In this document: in pieces, positions 8,349-17,268 of the stretch | How the letters are laid out: every line of letters begins with the position of its first letter | How positions within the stretch are numbered: the stretch's first letter is position 1 | Assembly (NCBI RefSeq): GCF_022760995.1 | Contig: NZ_JAKWJO010000004.1 | Span: 186,001 to 250,000 of the forward strand | Direction of reading: 5' to 3' | Source of the DNA: Dyella sedimenti | GTDB lineage: Bacteria > Pseudomonadota > Gammaproteobacteria > Xanthomonadales > Rhodanobacteraceae | Length of the DNA: 64,000 nt | The notes under the pieces: model-generated | Seen by the model: the letters and a program-made list of their open reading frames with translations, nothing else | What the model was told of the DNA's origin: nothing | Databases searched by the model: none | Made by a program: the position numbers and the translations under genes

Positions 8349-9131
8349 TTATGCCACGCACAGGCGCAGCAGCGCCGCGATGGTCTCCTGCAACGTGGCA
8401 GCCTTCGCCTCGTCGTAGGCGAAGCTGTCCTCGTCCATGTAGTTGAGCTGCGCCAGCTCCAGTTGCACGGCCTGCACGTCGTTTTCCGGACGGCCGTAGT
8501 GGCGGGTGATGTAGCCGCCCTTGAAGCGCCCATTCACCACGAAGCCATAGCGGGACTGGGTCTCCAGCACGCCTTGCAAGCGCTGCTGCAGGACCGGCGA
8601 GCAGCTGGCGCCGTCGGCGGTGCCCAGGTTGAAGTCGGGCAGCCGTCCCTCGAACAGCATGGGCACCCGGCTGCGGATGGAATGCCCTTCCCACAGCACG
8701 ACGCGCCCATGCTCGGCGCGCAAGCGTTCAAGTTCTTGCGAAAGTGCCTCATGGTAGGGACGCCAGAACGCGTTCACCCGCTGTTGAATTTCCTCGGCCG
8801 AGGGTTCCTCGCCGTCGAGGTAGAGCGGTTCGCCATCGAAGCCGATGGTGGAAACCAGCCCGGTTTCGCGGCGTCCCGGGTAGAGCGCCTGGCCATCGGC
8901 GGGACGGTTGAGGTCCACCACGTAGCGCGAGGCGAGCGGCCGCAGCACGCTGGCGCCCAGCACCTCGGCCAGCGGCGCGTAGAGGCGGTGCATGTGCCAG
9001 TCGGTATCGGCCGAGCGCCGGGCGTTCGGGCGCATGCGCGCGGCGATGCCGCCGGGGATATGGCTGCCATCGTGCGGCAGGCTGATCAGCAGCGGCGCGG
9101 TGCCGCGGTGGAGCGTGTAGGTAGCAGTCAT
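8349..9131 (-). CDS. hutG: N-formylglutamate deformylase
   Basis: 260 residues, HutG/N-formylglutamate amidohydrolase family. Conserved stretches include LLISLPHDGSHIP at the start, RYVVDLNRP, ETGLVSTIGFDG, LWEGHSIRS and FKGGYITRHYG. It hydrolyses N-formylglutamate to glutamate and formate in the five-step histidine route. No other hut gene is in the window. It follows glutathione reductase by 20 bases on the same strand, third in a likely operon with the FAD oxidoreductase and gor. Confidence 0.92.
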   Translation of the reverse strand: MTATYTLHRGTAPLLISLPHDGSHIPGGIAARMRPNARRSADTDWHMHRLYAPLAEVLGASVLRPLASRYVVDLNRPADGQALYPGRRETGLVSTIGFDGEPLYLDGEEPSAEEIQQRVNAFWRPYHEALSQELERLRAEHGRVVLWEGHSIRSRVPMLFEGRLPDFNLGTADGASCSPVLQQRLQGVLETQSRYGFVVNGRFKGGYITRHYGRPENDVQAVQLELAQLNYMDEDSFAYDEAKAATLQETIAALLRLCVA

Positions 9132-9151
9132 GCCGGCAGTCTATTCCGGCG

Positions 9152-10498
9152 CTAGCCCATCAGCACCAGTTCCTCCGCCGAACTGGGATGGATCGCCACC
9201 GTCGCATCCAGGTCGCGCTTGCGCAGCCCCATCTTCATCGCCACGGCGAAGCCTTGCAGCATTTCCTCGGCGCCGGGGCCGAGCACGTGGATGCCGACGA
9301 CGCGCTCCTCCTCGCCGATGCAGAGGATCTTCATCAGGCTCTGCTGCTTGTGGCCGGCCACCGCCCACTGCAGCGGCGTGAAGTGGCTGCGGTAGACGCG
9401 CAGGGCGTCGCCGTGGAACTCGCGCGCCTGCGCCTCGGTGAGCCCCACCATCGCCAGCGGCGGCTCGGCGAACACCACGCTGGCGATGTTCTCGTAGTCG
9501 AGCCGGCTGTCCGGCTGCCCGCCGAACAGGCGATCGGCCAGGTGGCGGCCCGCGGCCACCGCCACCGGCGTGAGCTGGAAACGCTCGGTGACGTCGCCCA
9601 CCGCATAGATGCCGGGCACGCTGCTGTTCTGCCACGCGTCGGTGACCACGCGCCCCAGTTGGTCCACGTGCACGCCGGCCGCCTCGATGCCGAGGCGGTC
9701 GGTATTGGGCACGCGCCCCACCGCCCACAGTACCGCGTCATAGGGACCGCAGGGGCCGTTGACGCCATCGTCGAAAACGATGCCCTCGCCCTCGCGGCGC
9801 AGGCCATCGACCCGCACCTGGTGCGTGACCTCGATGCCCTGCACGCGCATGTGTTCTTCCAGCATGTCCACCAGCTCGGCATCGAAGCCCGCCAGCAGGC
9901 GGTTGCGCACGTGCAGGGTGACTTCGCTGCCCAGGGCGCGCAGCAGGCCCGCGAATTCCACGGCAATATAGCCGCCGCCGATCACCGCGATGCGTCGCGG
10001 CAGGTCATGCAGCGCGAAGATGTCGTCGGACACCAGCCCCAGCTCGAAGCCCGGCACATCCAGGCGGCGCGGCCGGCCGCCGGTGGCGATCACGACCTGT
10101 GGAGCGCGCAGTTCGCCGCCACTGGCCGTGGCGATGGTGTCGGCCGAGACGAAGCGGCCGGCCTCGGCGAACACCCGGATGCCGGACTCCGCCAGGCGCG
10201 CGGCGTAGCGCTCCCGGATGCCGTCGATATAGCGCTGGCGCAGCTGTCGGAAATGCTCCCAGTCGAGCGCGCCGGGCGTGACGGCAAACCCGTAGTCGAG
10301 CGCCAGGTGCTGCCCTTGCGCCAGTTGCGCCGCGTACCATAGCGCCTTCTTCGGCACGCAGCCGACGTTGACGCAGGTGCCGCCCAGCGCGGCGGGCTCC
10401 AGCAAGGCCACGCGCGCGCCGTGGCGCGCCGCGCGGAAGGCCGAGGCCAGCCCGCCGGAGCCGCCGCCGAGCACGATCAGGTCAAAGGATTCGGCCAT
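9152..10498 (-). CDS. gor: Glutathione-disulfide reductase
   Basis: 448 residues. FAD-binding GGGSGGLASA at the N-terminus, redox-active Cys42-x4-Cys47 (GGTCVNVGCVPKK), NAD(P)-binding GGGYIAVEFAG, and a C-terminal HPSSAEELV that provides the catalytic His-Glu pair. The ATG at 10498 is chosen because GGAGAA lies six bases upstream; an ATG six codons earlier is possible. The enzyme reduces GSSG with NADPH in the cytoplasm. It sits between a DadA-like dehydrogenase and hutG, an unusual grouping. Confidence 0.92.
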   Translation of the reverse strand: MAESFDLIVLGGGSGGLASAFRAARHGARVALLEPAALGGTCVNVGCVPKKALWYAAQLAQGQHLALDYGFAVTPGALDWEHFRQLRQRYIDGIRERYAARLAESGIRVFAEAGRFVSADTIATASGGELRAPQVVIATGGRPRRLDVPGFELGLVSDDIFALHDLPRRIAVIGGGYIAVEFAGLLRALGSEVTLHVRNRLLAGFDAELVDMLEEHMRVQGIEVTHQVRVDGLRREGEGIVFDDGVNGPCGPYDAVLWAVGRVPNTDRLGIEAAGVHVDQLGRVVTDAWQNSSVPGIYAVGDVTERFQLTPVAVAAGRHLADRLFGGQPDSRLDYENIASVVFAEPPLAMVGLTEAQAREFHGDALRVYRSHFTPLQWAVAGHKQQSLMKILCIGEEERVVGIHVLGPGAEEMLQGFAVAMKMGLRKRDLDATVAIHPSSAEELVLMG

Positions 10499-10538
10499 GC
10501 CATGTTCTCCAGCCATCGGCGTGCGGGCGACGCCGGCA

Positions 10539-11798
10539 TCATGCCCCGAAACGCGCCGGCGCATAGGGCGCGGGATCGATCGGCGGCGTGCCGCCATGCA
10601 GCAGCGCCGCCACCAGCTCGCCCGTCGCGGCCGACATGCTGATGCCCAGCATGCCGTGCGCCGTGGCCAGCAGCAGGTTGGACCAGCGCGTGCTCGGGCC
10701 GATGATCGGCACCTCGTCCACGCTCATGGGCCGCCAGCCCCACCATTCTTCCTGCAATTGCGGCCCTTCCGGCACGTGCAGGCTTTCTGCCGCGCCACGG
10801 CGCAAGGCGTCCAGGCGCGTGCGATTGAGGCCCTCGGCATAGCCGGAGAACTCCATCGTGCTGCCCAGGCGGAAGCCGGACTCCCAGGTGGTGACGCACA
10901 CCGCCGCCTCGCGCAGCACCAGCGCGTGGCGCGGGGCCTGCGCCGGACGCGTGTAGGTGAGTGAATAGCCCTTGCCCGGCTGCATCGGCAGGCGCAGGTC
11001 GAGCAAGCGGGCGGTCAGCGGCGACCAGGCGCCCAGCGCCAGCACCACGCGCTCGCCGCGGAACGCGCCGCGCGTGGTGTGCACCTGCCCGATGCGGCCA
11101 GCATCGGTGCCGAAGCGCTCGACGCGCGCGCCGCTCTCGATGACGCCGCCCAGCTCGATGACGCGCCGCGCCAGTTCCGCCGCGTAGCGGTCGGGCCGCA
11201 GGCGCGCATCGCCGGGATGGAACAGGCCGCCCGCCACGCCCGGCTTGAGGGCCGGCTCGCGCGCCTGCACCTCGTCGCCGTTCAGGCGCTGCACTTCCAC
11301 GCCCAGCCGGTCGAGCACCCGGGCATGGTGCTTCTCGTCGGACTGCAGGGCCGATGCGGTGCGATAGACATAGAGCTCGCCTTCCTCGCGGAACTCGCAG
11401 TCGAACCGTTCGTCCCGGACCAGCTCGGCCAGCAGCCGGCGCGAACGCTGCAGGATAGCCGAGCGGGCACGCGCGGCACGCTCGAAGTCGCGCCAGTTGC
11501 AATGCCGGGCGAAACCCAGCAGCCAGCGCAGCCGCGGGCCATCGAAGCGTGGATTGATGTACAACGGGGCATCGGCACGCAGCATGGAGCGCAGGGCCAC
11601 GCCCAGCATGCCCGGCATCGCCAGGGGGGCGGCGTGGCTGGGGGTGATCGTGCCGCAATTGCCGTGCGAACTGCCGCAGCCCGGGGTACCCTGCTCCAGA
11701 ACGCGCACGGTGGCCCCGGACTTCAGCAGGTAATACGCACTGGCCAGGCCGATGACGCCGCCGCCGAGAATCAACACATCACTGCGTGAAGCATCCAT
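10539..11798 (-). CDS. FAD-dependent D-amino-acid dehydrogenase-like oxidoreductase
   Basis: 419 residues, DAO/DadA superfamily. The dinucleotide-binding GGGVIGLASAYYLLKSGATV is at the N-terminus and the family's GWRPMSVDEVPIIGP and TAHGMLGISMS segments are near the C-terminus. Members oxidise D-amino acids or hydroxyproline and pass electrons to the respiratory chain. The exact substrate cannot be read from the sequence; D-amino acid and D-hydroxyproline dehydrogenases are both plausible. The ATG lies only six bases after a TACAAT box, so the message may be leaderless. First gene of the unit with gor and hutG. Confidence 0.8.
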   Translation of the reverse strand: MDASRSDVLILGGGVIGLASAYYLLKSGATVRVLEQGTPGCGSSHGNCGTITPSHAAPLAMPGMLGVALRSMLRADAPLYINPRFDGPRLRWLLGFARHCNWRDFERAARARSAILQRSRRLLAELVRDERFDCEFREEGELYVYRTASALQSDEKHHARVLDRLGVEVQRLNGDEVQAREPALKPGVAGGLFHPGDARLRPDRYAAELARRVIELGGVIESGARVERFGTDAGRIGQVHTTRGAFRGERVVLALGAWSPLTARLLDLRLPMQPGKGYSLTYTRPAQAPRHALVLREAAVCVTTWESGFRLGSTMEFSGYAEGLNRTRLDALRRGAAESLHVPEGPQLQEEWWGWRPMSVDEVPIIGPSTRWSNLLLATAHGMLGISMSAATGELVAALLHGGTPPIDPAPYAPARFGA

Positions 11799-11804
11799 GG
11801 CGTT

Positions 11805-11833
11805 ATTGTAGCGTCGCTGCGGCTTGGCCCTAA
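11805..11833 (-). promoter_or_regulatory. Candidate promoter with TACAAT -10 adjacent to the start codon
   Basis: On the minus strand TTAGGG (weak -35), 17 bases, TACAAT, then AACGCC and the ATG of the FAD oxidoreductase gene. Transcription would start at or next to the A of ATG. The -35 match is poor. Confidence 0.3.
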
Positions 11834-11852
11834 CTGCGGGGGGATCAGAGCA

Positions 11853-13172
11853 ATGGAAGCGTCCGAGGTGAAGTCCGGCGGGATGAAGCATGCATGGCGC
11901 TCGGTGGCATGGCTGCCCGCCATCGCCACCGTTCTGCTCGGCGGCACGGCGGCGGCGCAGCAGAAGCCCGCCACCGCCTCCTCGTCCCTGCAGGTGTCGC
12001 GCGACCTGTTCGCCGAGACCATCCACCTGAAGACCGACCTGGCGCGCTACCTGTACCTGCGCGAGGTGATGCCGCAACTGACCCTGAAAGATCGCCTGGT
12101 GGACCAGCAGTTGCTGTCGTCCATCGAGGACGAGCTGGGCCTGTACGACGAGGCCATCATGGACTTCCCGTTCGACAACCGCGTGCAGACGCCGGTCACC
12201 CTGCCCCTGCCCGCCGACTGGCAGGCAGTGGATGCGGCGGACGAGATCGCCCGGCTGTCGAGCGAGCGACGCATCGTGATGATCAACGAGGCCCACCACG
12301 ATGCGCATACCCGCGAGCTGACCCTGGCCCTGCTGCCCAAGCTGCGCGCGGAAGGCTTCAACTACTTCGCGGCCGAGGCGCTGGGCAACGACGATCCAGG
12401 CCTGATGAAACGTGGCTATGCCATCGCCAGTACCGGCAGCCAGTACCTGCACGAGCCGTTGTACGGCGACATCATCCGCGAGGCGATCCGCCTCGGTTTC
12501 CAGGTGGTGGCCTACGAATCGGACGTCGATGCGCTAGCCGACCGCGAGGCGGGCCAGGCCAGGCTGCTGTACCGGCAGGTATTCGCCAAGGACCCCAAGG
12601 CACGCTTGTTCGTGCATGCCGGCTACGCCCACATCGACAAGGCGCCGGGCAACCTGGGCAACGCCATCCAGCCGATGGCCATGCAATTGAAGCAGCTCAC
12701 CGGATTCGATCCGCTGTCCATCGACCAGACCCGCTGGCGCGACATCGGCCCCATGCCCAAGGGCGACCCCTACCGGCAGTTGTACGGGCAATTCCCGGTC
12801 GAGCGTCCATCGGTGCTGGTCAGCCGCGAGAACGGCAGCGTGTGGGCCTCCGATCCCACCCGGCACGACGTGGACGTGATCCTGCCGCCCTCCGGCCACC
12901 AGCGCCGACCGCACTGGCTGGGCCTGGATGGCGCGCGCCAGACCCGGGTCATTTCCAGCGACATGTGCCAGCGGCAGTTGCCCTGCATGGTCGAAGCCCG
13001 CTTTGCCGGCGAAAGCGAGGATGCGATTCCCGCCGACCGCTATGTCTTTCTCACCGACAACAGCATGAACTCCTTGTACCTGCGCCCCGGCGAATACCTG
13101 GTGACCAGTTGGGACCGCGAGGGCCGCAGGCTCAGCCAGCGCAACCTCAAGGTCGATCCGCCCGGCTCATGA
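11853..13172 (+). CDS. Secreted protein of ChaN/erythromycin-esterase-like fold
   Basis: 439 residues (429 if the ATG at 11883 is used, which gives the more typical signal peptide MKHAWRSVAWLPAIATVLLG). The signal ends near AAAQQ. The central part has VMINEAHHDAHTRELTLALL, then NYFAAEALGND, QVVAYESD and LFVHAGYAHIDK, a spacing of Glu/His motifs like the ChaN/TIKI/EreA superfamily (a Glu and a His after a first strand, His near the end). The C-terminal 130 residues carry no motif I know. Likely periplasmic; a hydrolytic or haem-related activity is speculation. Divergent from the DadA-like operon. Confidence 0.6.
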   Translation: MEASEVKSGGMKHAWRSVAWLPAIATVLLGGTAAAQQKPATASSSLQVSRDLFAETIHLKTDLARYLYLREVMPQLTLKDRLVDQQLLSSIEDELGLYDEAIMDFPFDNRVQTPVTLPLPADWQAVDAADEIARLSSERRIVMINEAHHDAHTRELTLALLPKLRAEGFNYFAAEALGNDDPGLMKRGYAIASTGSQYLHEPLYGDIIREAIRLGFQVVAYESDVDALADREAGQARLLYRQVFAKDPKARLFVHAGYAHIDKAPGNLGNAIQPMAMQLKQLTGFDPLSIDQTRWRDIGPMPKGDPYRQLYGQFPVERPSVLVSRENGSVWASDPTRHDVDVILPPSGHQRRPHWLGLDGARQTRVISSDMCQRQLPCMVEARFAGESEDAIPADRYVFLTDNSMNSLYLRPGEYLVTSWDREGRRLSQRNLKVDPPGS

Positions 13173-13266
13173 GCCAGCGAGATGATTTCCAGTGACCACT
13201 TAGAACTTCTATCCAAACCATTGATTTGCTAACCTCAAGCCCGTCTCATGCTTGAGGGGATGCGCG

Positions 13267-13842
13267 ATGTGCCAGGAGCCTGCCGAATCGTCCTTGCGCC
13301 AGGACACACCCTGGCGCGCGGCCCGGCATGTGGTGGTGCTGGGCGCGGCGATCCTCCTGCTCGCCGCCTGCGCCGGCGGCGCCCGCCGCCCCGAGCCCAC
13401 CTACAAGGACTCACACTCGTCGCTGGCCAACCTGCCGGCCCGCGCGCCGGCCGGCAGCATGGGCACGGCCAACGATGTGCTGTTCCGCGCCATCGCCCTG
13501 GTGGGCACCCCCTACCGCTGGGGCGGCAACACCCCGGATGGCGGCTTCGACTGCAGCGGCCTGGTCGACTACATCTACCAGAACGCCGCCGGCCTCGCCC
13601 TGCCGCACAGCTCGCGCGACATGGCGCAGATGAGCGGCCGACGGGTACGCCAGATGGCCGACCTGGTGAGCGGCGACCTGGTGTTCTTCGGCGGCTCCGG
13701 CGGCATCAGCCACGTCGGCGTCTACGTGGGCAAGGGCCGTTTCGTGCACGCCCCCAACAGCGGCGGCACGGTGCGGCTGGACGATATCGACGGCCCCTAC
13801 TGGCGCGACCATTTCGCCTTCGGCAAACGCCTGCTCGATTAG
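13267..13842 (+). CDS. NlpC/P60-family endopeptidase lipoprotein
   Basis: 191 residues from the ATG at 13267, preceded by GAGGGG at good spacing; a TTG five codons earlier is less likely. A lipobox (LLAAC, Cys35) follows a hydrophobic stretch after an Arg-rich start. The NlpC/P60 domain covers about 70-185: catalytic Cys96 (GFDCSGLV), His149 (ISHVGVYVG) and a polar His161 (FVHAP). These enzymes cut the D-Glu/meso-DAP bond in peptidoglycan stems; MepS-type members help wall growth. Alone on its strand between the ChaN-like gene and ohrR. Confidence 0.88.
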   Translation: MCQEPAESSLRQDTPWRAARHVVVLGAAILLLAACAGGARRPEPTYKDSHSSLANLPARAPAGSMGTANDVLFRAIALVGTPYRWGGNTPDGGFDCSGLVDYIYQNAAGLALPHSSRDMAQMSGRRVRQMADLVSGDLVFFGGSGGISHVGVYVGKGRFVHAPNSGGTVRLDDIDGPYWRDHFAFGKRLLD

Positions 13843-13895
13843 CCTCCCCCTGCTTCGCCCGGGCCGGCGCAGGCCGCGCCTATCGTTCCCATTGA

Positions 13896-13923
13896 AAAAT
13901 TAAATTGTATGCAATTTAATTTT
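13896..13923. promoter_or_regulatory. OhrR operator, perfect 12-base inverted repeat
   Basis: AAAATTAAATTG, TATG, CAATTTAATTTT: a perfect 12-base inverted repeat with a four-base spacer, extremely AT-rich against a GC-rich background. It matches the AATTnAATT-type operators known for OhrR. It sits 18 bases before the ohrR start, so OhrR should control itself and ohr. Confidence 0.8.
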
Positions 13924-13941
13924 GAGCTTATGATCCTCCCC

Positions 13942-14400
13942 ATGAAACGGAAACCTACCCCCGACCACCTGCTGCTGGACCAGCAATTCTGCTTCGCGCT
14001 CTATGCGGCATCGCGCTCGGTCACCGGCCTTTACCGACCACTGCTGGAGCCGCTGGGGCTGACCTACCCGCAATACCTGGCGATGCTGGTGTTGTGGGAG
14101 CAGGACGGCCTCACCGTACGCGAGCTGGGCCAGCGCCTGCTGCTGGACTCGGGAACGCTCACCCCGCTGCTGAAGCGGTTGCAGGCCGCGGGCCTGGTCG
14201 ATCGCCGGCGCCGGACCGAGGACGAGCGCGAGGTGGAAATCCGGCTCACCGATGCCGGCCTCGCCCTGCGCGAACAGGCCGAAGGCATCCCCCCATGCAT
14301 GGCGCAGCGCCTGCGCCTGTCCCCCGGACAGATGCAGGCATTGCGCGATGAACTGAAGCAGCTCACCCGGCAACTCCAACTATCCCCCACCGAGGACTGA
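13942..14400 (+). CDS. ohrR: OhrR, MarR-family organic hydroperoxide sensor
   Basis: 152 residues from the ATG giving [20 protein letters not shown]. Cys17 in [13 protein letters not shown] is the peroxide-sensing cysteine of OhrR. The winged-helix segment includes [20 protein letters not shown] and [12 protein letters not shown]. Upstream in-frame ATGs at 13909 and 13930 are rejected: the first lies inside the operator and none has a better ribosome site. The reduced protein represses ohr; oxidation of Cys17 releases DNA. The ohr gene follows after four bases. Confidence 0.92.
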   Translation: MKRKPTPDHLLLDQQFCFALYAASRSVTGLYRPLLEPLGLTYPQYLAMLVLWEQDGLTVRELGQRLLLDSGTLTPLLKRLQAAGLVDRRRRTEDEREVEIRLTDAGLALREQAEGIPPCMAQRLRLSPGQMQALRDELKQLTRQLQLSPTED

Positions 14401-14404
14401 CACC

Positions 14405-14833
14405 ATGAACATCAGCAAGATTCTCTACACCGCCAACGCCACCGTGACCGGCGGCCGCGAAGGCCACGTCAAGAGCGACGATGGCGTGCTCGACCTGCAG
14501 TTGGTCGTTCCCAAGGGCCTGGGCGGCCCGGGCGGCGCCGGCAGCAACCCGGAACAACTGTTCGCGGCCGGCTACGCCGCCTGCTTCGAAGGCGCGGTGC
14601 GCTTCGTGGCCCGCCAGAAGAACGTGGCGCTGAAGGAAGCCTCGGTGACCTCGCACGTGAGCATCGGCCCGCGCGAACCGACCGGCTTCGGCATCGCCGT
14701 GAAGCTGGACGTGAGCCTGCCCGGCATCGACCGCGCCGTGGCGCAGGAACTGGTGGACACCGCCCACCGCGACATCTGCCCGTATTCCCATGCCACGCGC
14801 GGCAACGTGGACGTGCAGATCACGCTGGTGTAA
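14405..14833 (+). CDS. ohr: Organic hydroperoxide resistance protein Ohr
   Basis: 142 residues, OsmC/Ohr superfamily. The active-site pair Cys60 (GYAACFEGA) and Cys125 ([13 protein letters not shown]) and the conserved Arg18 (VTGGREG) are all present. Ohr reduces organic and lipid hydroperoxides with lipoylated proteins as electron donor. It begins four bases after ohrR and ends at a strong terminator, so ohrR-ohr is a two-gene operon under the operator at 13896-13923. Confidence 0.96.
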   Translation: MNISKILYTANATVTGGREGHVKSDDGVLDLQLVVPKGLGGPGGAGSNPEQLFAAGYAACFEGAVRFVARQKNVALKEASVTSHVSIGPREPTGFGIAVKLDVSLPGIDRAVAQELVDTAHRDICPYSHATRGNVDVQITLV

Positions 14834-14853
14834 GCGACTAAAAGAAGAAACGA

Positions 14854-14883
14854 CAACGGCGCCGAAAGGCGCCGTTGTTGTTT
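14854..14883 (+). terminator. Rho-independent terminator after ohr
   Basis: CAACGGCGCC, GAAA tetraloop, GGCGCCGTTG, then TTGTTT: a ten-pair GC-rich stem starting 20 bases after the ohr stop. Confidence 0.85.
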
Positions 14884-15322
14884 GAACCAGCAAAGGCCTC
14901 GCAAGGCCCGCCCCTCACCCCAGCCCTCTCCCCGGAGGGGAGAGGGAGTAAGGCGCGCGCGGTTTTAAGTCCTCAGTGCATCGCCGCCCCGCGGTGTGTG
15001 GCGGAAGGAGACACGGATTCGGCTTGCGAAGGCCTTCGAGGCTTGTATCTATCGCAGTGCCGCGCTCCCTCACCGCCACGGCGCGTTGCGGCCGGCAGGT
15101 CGTCGAAACGCCCGCCGCGTCCCACGGGGACTTCCTTCGGTCGTAGGCGGCACCCTGGCGGCAGCGCGACAACCAAGCACCGAGGCCCTGGGCCCTGGCC
15201 TTCGCCGGGGTGACGAGACGAGCAAGGCAGACCGAGGCGAAAAGCGGTCGCGCACAGGGTGCGCTCCTACACAGGGCGGCGGGCATTCTCGAGGCGGCAA
15301 CGCCCCAAGCGGGACGCCGCCA
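14884..15322. other. 439-base non-coding gap with repeat fragments
   Basis: Between the ohr terminator and slyD. It holds a CCCTCTCCCCGGAGGGGAGAGGG palindrome-like stretch (about 14924-14947), a region with no recognisable feature, a GGCCTTCGCCGGGGTGACGA segment of the GCCGGGATGACG repeat type (about 15198-15217), and one family A arm (15247-15271). Six-frame reading gives only short, uncharacteristic frames; I see no gene. Confidence 0.6.
15247..15271. repeat. Family A repeat, single arm
   Basis: GTCGCGCACAGGGTGCGCTC followed by CTACA, one arm without a visible partner. The 25 bases before it (GACCGAGGCGAAAAGCG) are also repeated before the copy at 49296-49322, so the mobile or duplicated unit was longer than the arm. 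Confidence 0.65.
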
Positions 15323-15808
15323 TCAATGGGCATCGGCACCCGGCGGATGCGCATGGCCATGGGCGATCTCCTCCTCACTCCCATCGCGTACCTCATTGAG
15401 GGTCACGTCGAACATCAACGTCTTGCCCGCCATCGGATGGTTCAGATCCACGTCCACCGTGGTCATGCCCACCTTCTGCACCACCACCACGCGGTGGCCG
15501 CCTTCCTTCAGCGCCAGCACCGTGCTCATGCCCGGCTTGAGCTTGGCGGCCTGCTGGAAATACTTCTTCGGCACGCGCTGGGTCATGCCCTCCTGGCGCT
15601 CGCCGTAGCCCTCGGCCGGGGCTATCTCGGCCTGCAGGCTCTCGCCGGCCTCGTGGCCTTCCAGCGCCTTCTCCAGGCCGGGGATCAGCTGGCCATGGCC
15701 CAGCAGCACCCACAGCGGCTCGTTGCGGTCGAGCGAACTCTCGATCTTTTCCCCGTCCACCGTCAGCGTGTAGTGGAGCGAGATGACCTTGTCCTTGCCA
15801 GCCTTCAT
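15323..15808 (-). CDS. slyD: SlyD-type FKBP peptidyl-prolyl isomerase
   Basis: 161 residues: FKBP domain split by an inserted chaperone (IF) flap. MKAGKDKVISLHYTLTVDGE at the start, GHGQLIPGLEKALEGH, then the IF region PAEGYGERQEGMTQRVPKKY, and return to FKBP with NHPMAGKTLMFDVTL. The C-terminus HGHAHPPGADAH is histidine-rich and shorter than the E. coli metal-binding tail but may still bind nickel. Cytoplasmic folding helper, possible nickel donor for metalloenzymes. Confidence 0.93.
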   Translation of the reverse strand: MKAGKDKVISLHYTLTVDGEKIESSLDRNEPLWVLLGHGQLIPGLEKALEGHEAGESLQAEIAPAEGYGERQEGMTQRVPKKYFQQAAKLKPGMSTVLALKEGGHRVVVVQKVGMTTVDVDLNHPMAGKTLMFDVTLNEVRDGSEEEIAHGHAHPPGADAH

Positions 15809-15856
15809 TGCGTGTCTCGTGATGGATCAAACCTGGGATTCTAGCAGTCTGCCCGG

Positions 15857-17101
15857 CTAGCCGCCCGTAGCGGCGCGGGACCGGCCGAAGCGCACGCCGC
15901 GTGCCTCGGGCCCCAGCCGGGCCAGCACGGCCAGCAGCACGGCCACGCCGGCGATCCACACCGACATGGCGAAGGCCAGGTCGTTGCCATGCCACCGGGC
16001 GATGGCGAACTGTGCATTGGCGGTCACCGCGGCCAGCAGGTTGCCGGTCTGGTAGGCGAAGCCGGGCAGCGTGCCGCGCATGCCCTCCGGCGACAGCTCG
16101 TTGAGATGGGTGGGCACCACGCCCCAGGCGCCCTGCACCATCACCTGGATCAGGAAGGCGCCCAGCGCCAGCGCCCACAGCGAGCCGCCGTGCATCCACA
16201 GCGGGATCACCGGGATAGCCAGCAGCGCGGCCAGGACGATGGCGCGGCGGCGCCCGATCCGCTCGGACAGCGCGCCGAAGAACAGGCCGCCCACCAGCGC
16301 GCCGAGGTTGAGCATGGCCACCAGCATGAAGGCCGCACCCGAGCCGGTGGGCAGGTGCAGGCTCTCCTCCTCGAAGGTGTGGTAGAGGTCCTGCGAGCCG
16401 TGGCTGAACATGTTGAAGGCCATCATCAGCAGCATCAGGTAGATTGCCAACTTCCAGTGGCCACGCATGGCGGCGAACAGGCCCTGCCGCGCCTGCCCCT
16501 TGTGCTCCTGCCGCCACACCTCCGACTCGGGCACGGTGCGGCGGATGTACAGCACCAGCAGGGCCGGCGCCGCGCCCACCACGAACAGGCCGCGCCAGCC
16601 GATATGGTCCACCAACAGCCAGTTCACCAGCGCGCCGAGGAAGAAGCCGCAGGGATAGCCGCTCTGCAGCAGGCCCGACACGACGCCGCGCGACTTCGGC
16701 GGGATCGACTCCATCGCCAGCGAGGCGCCGATGCCCCATTCGCCGCCCATCGCCACGCCGAACAGGAAGCGCAGCACCAGCAGCATGGTCAGCGAGGTGG
16801 AGAATGCGGTGGCCAGTTCGAAGATCGAGAACAGCACCACGTCCAGCATCAGGATGGGGCGCCGCCCGTAGCGGTCGGCCAGGCGCCCGAACAGCAGCGC
16901 GCCCAACGGTCGGGCCGCCAGCGTCAGCAGCAGGCCGACCGCTACTTCGTCGTTGTCGACATGAAATTCCCGCGCGACGCCCACGATCACGAAGGTGAGC
17001 AGGAAATAGTCGAAGGCATCCAGCGTCCAGCCCAGGAAGCTGGCGAGCACCGTATGGCGCTGGGTGGAAGTCAGCTCCCGCAGGGGCGCGAACGGTGACA
17101 T
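15857..17101 (-). CDS. MFS transporter, sialate/aromatic acid:proton symporter type
   Basis: 414 residues from the ATG giving MSPFAPLRELTSTQ; GGAG lies upstream and the longer frame is not supported. Twelve hydrophobic segments are apparent. MFS signatures: GWTLDAFDYFLLTFVIVG in helix 1, GRLADRYGRRP between helices 2 and 3, RFLFGVAMGGEWGIGASLAM around helices 4-5, GALSERIGRRR between helices 8 and 9. The DxFD motif and MGGEWG are typical of the ShiA/NanT/JEN-like carboxylate carriers. Substrate cannot be read; a carboxylate is likely. Confidence 0.85.
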   Translation of the reverse strand: MSPFAPLRELTSTQRHTVLASFLGWTLDAFDYFLLTFVIVGVAREFHVDNDEVAVGLLLTLAARPLGALLFGRLADRYGRRPILMLDVVLFSIFELATAFSTSLTMLLVLRFLFGVAMGGEWGIGASLAMESIPPKSRGVVSGLLQSGYPCGFFLGALVNWLLVDHIGWRGLFVVGAAPALLVLYIRRTVPESEVWRQEHKGQARQGLFAAMRGHWKLAIYLMLLMMAFNMFSHGSQDLYHTFEEESLHLPTGSGAAFMLVAMLNLGALVGGLFFGALSERIGRRRAIVLAALLAIPVIPLWMHGGSLWALALGAFLIQVMVQGAWGVVPTHLNELSPEGMRGTLPGFAYQTGNLLAAVTANAQFAIARWHGNDLAFAMSVWIAGVAVLLAVLARLGPEARGVRFGRSRAATGG

Positions 17102-17268
17102 GGGCGAGACTCCATCGTGGCGAACGTATCCGCGGGCGCGGCGCACAGGGCGCCAAGCGAACCATCAGCGCCGCCGCAGCGCAAGGGCGGACGGTGCGGC
17201 GCGCGTGACGACGGTGCCATGCCTGGCGCACTCCGCCTTCACGCCATGCAGGCACGCCACCGGCTGAT

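Noticed and set aside
14884..15322. Short frames in the repeat gap upstream of slyD
   Set aside because: They have no ribosome site, no similarity I can recognise, and overlap repeat arms.
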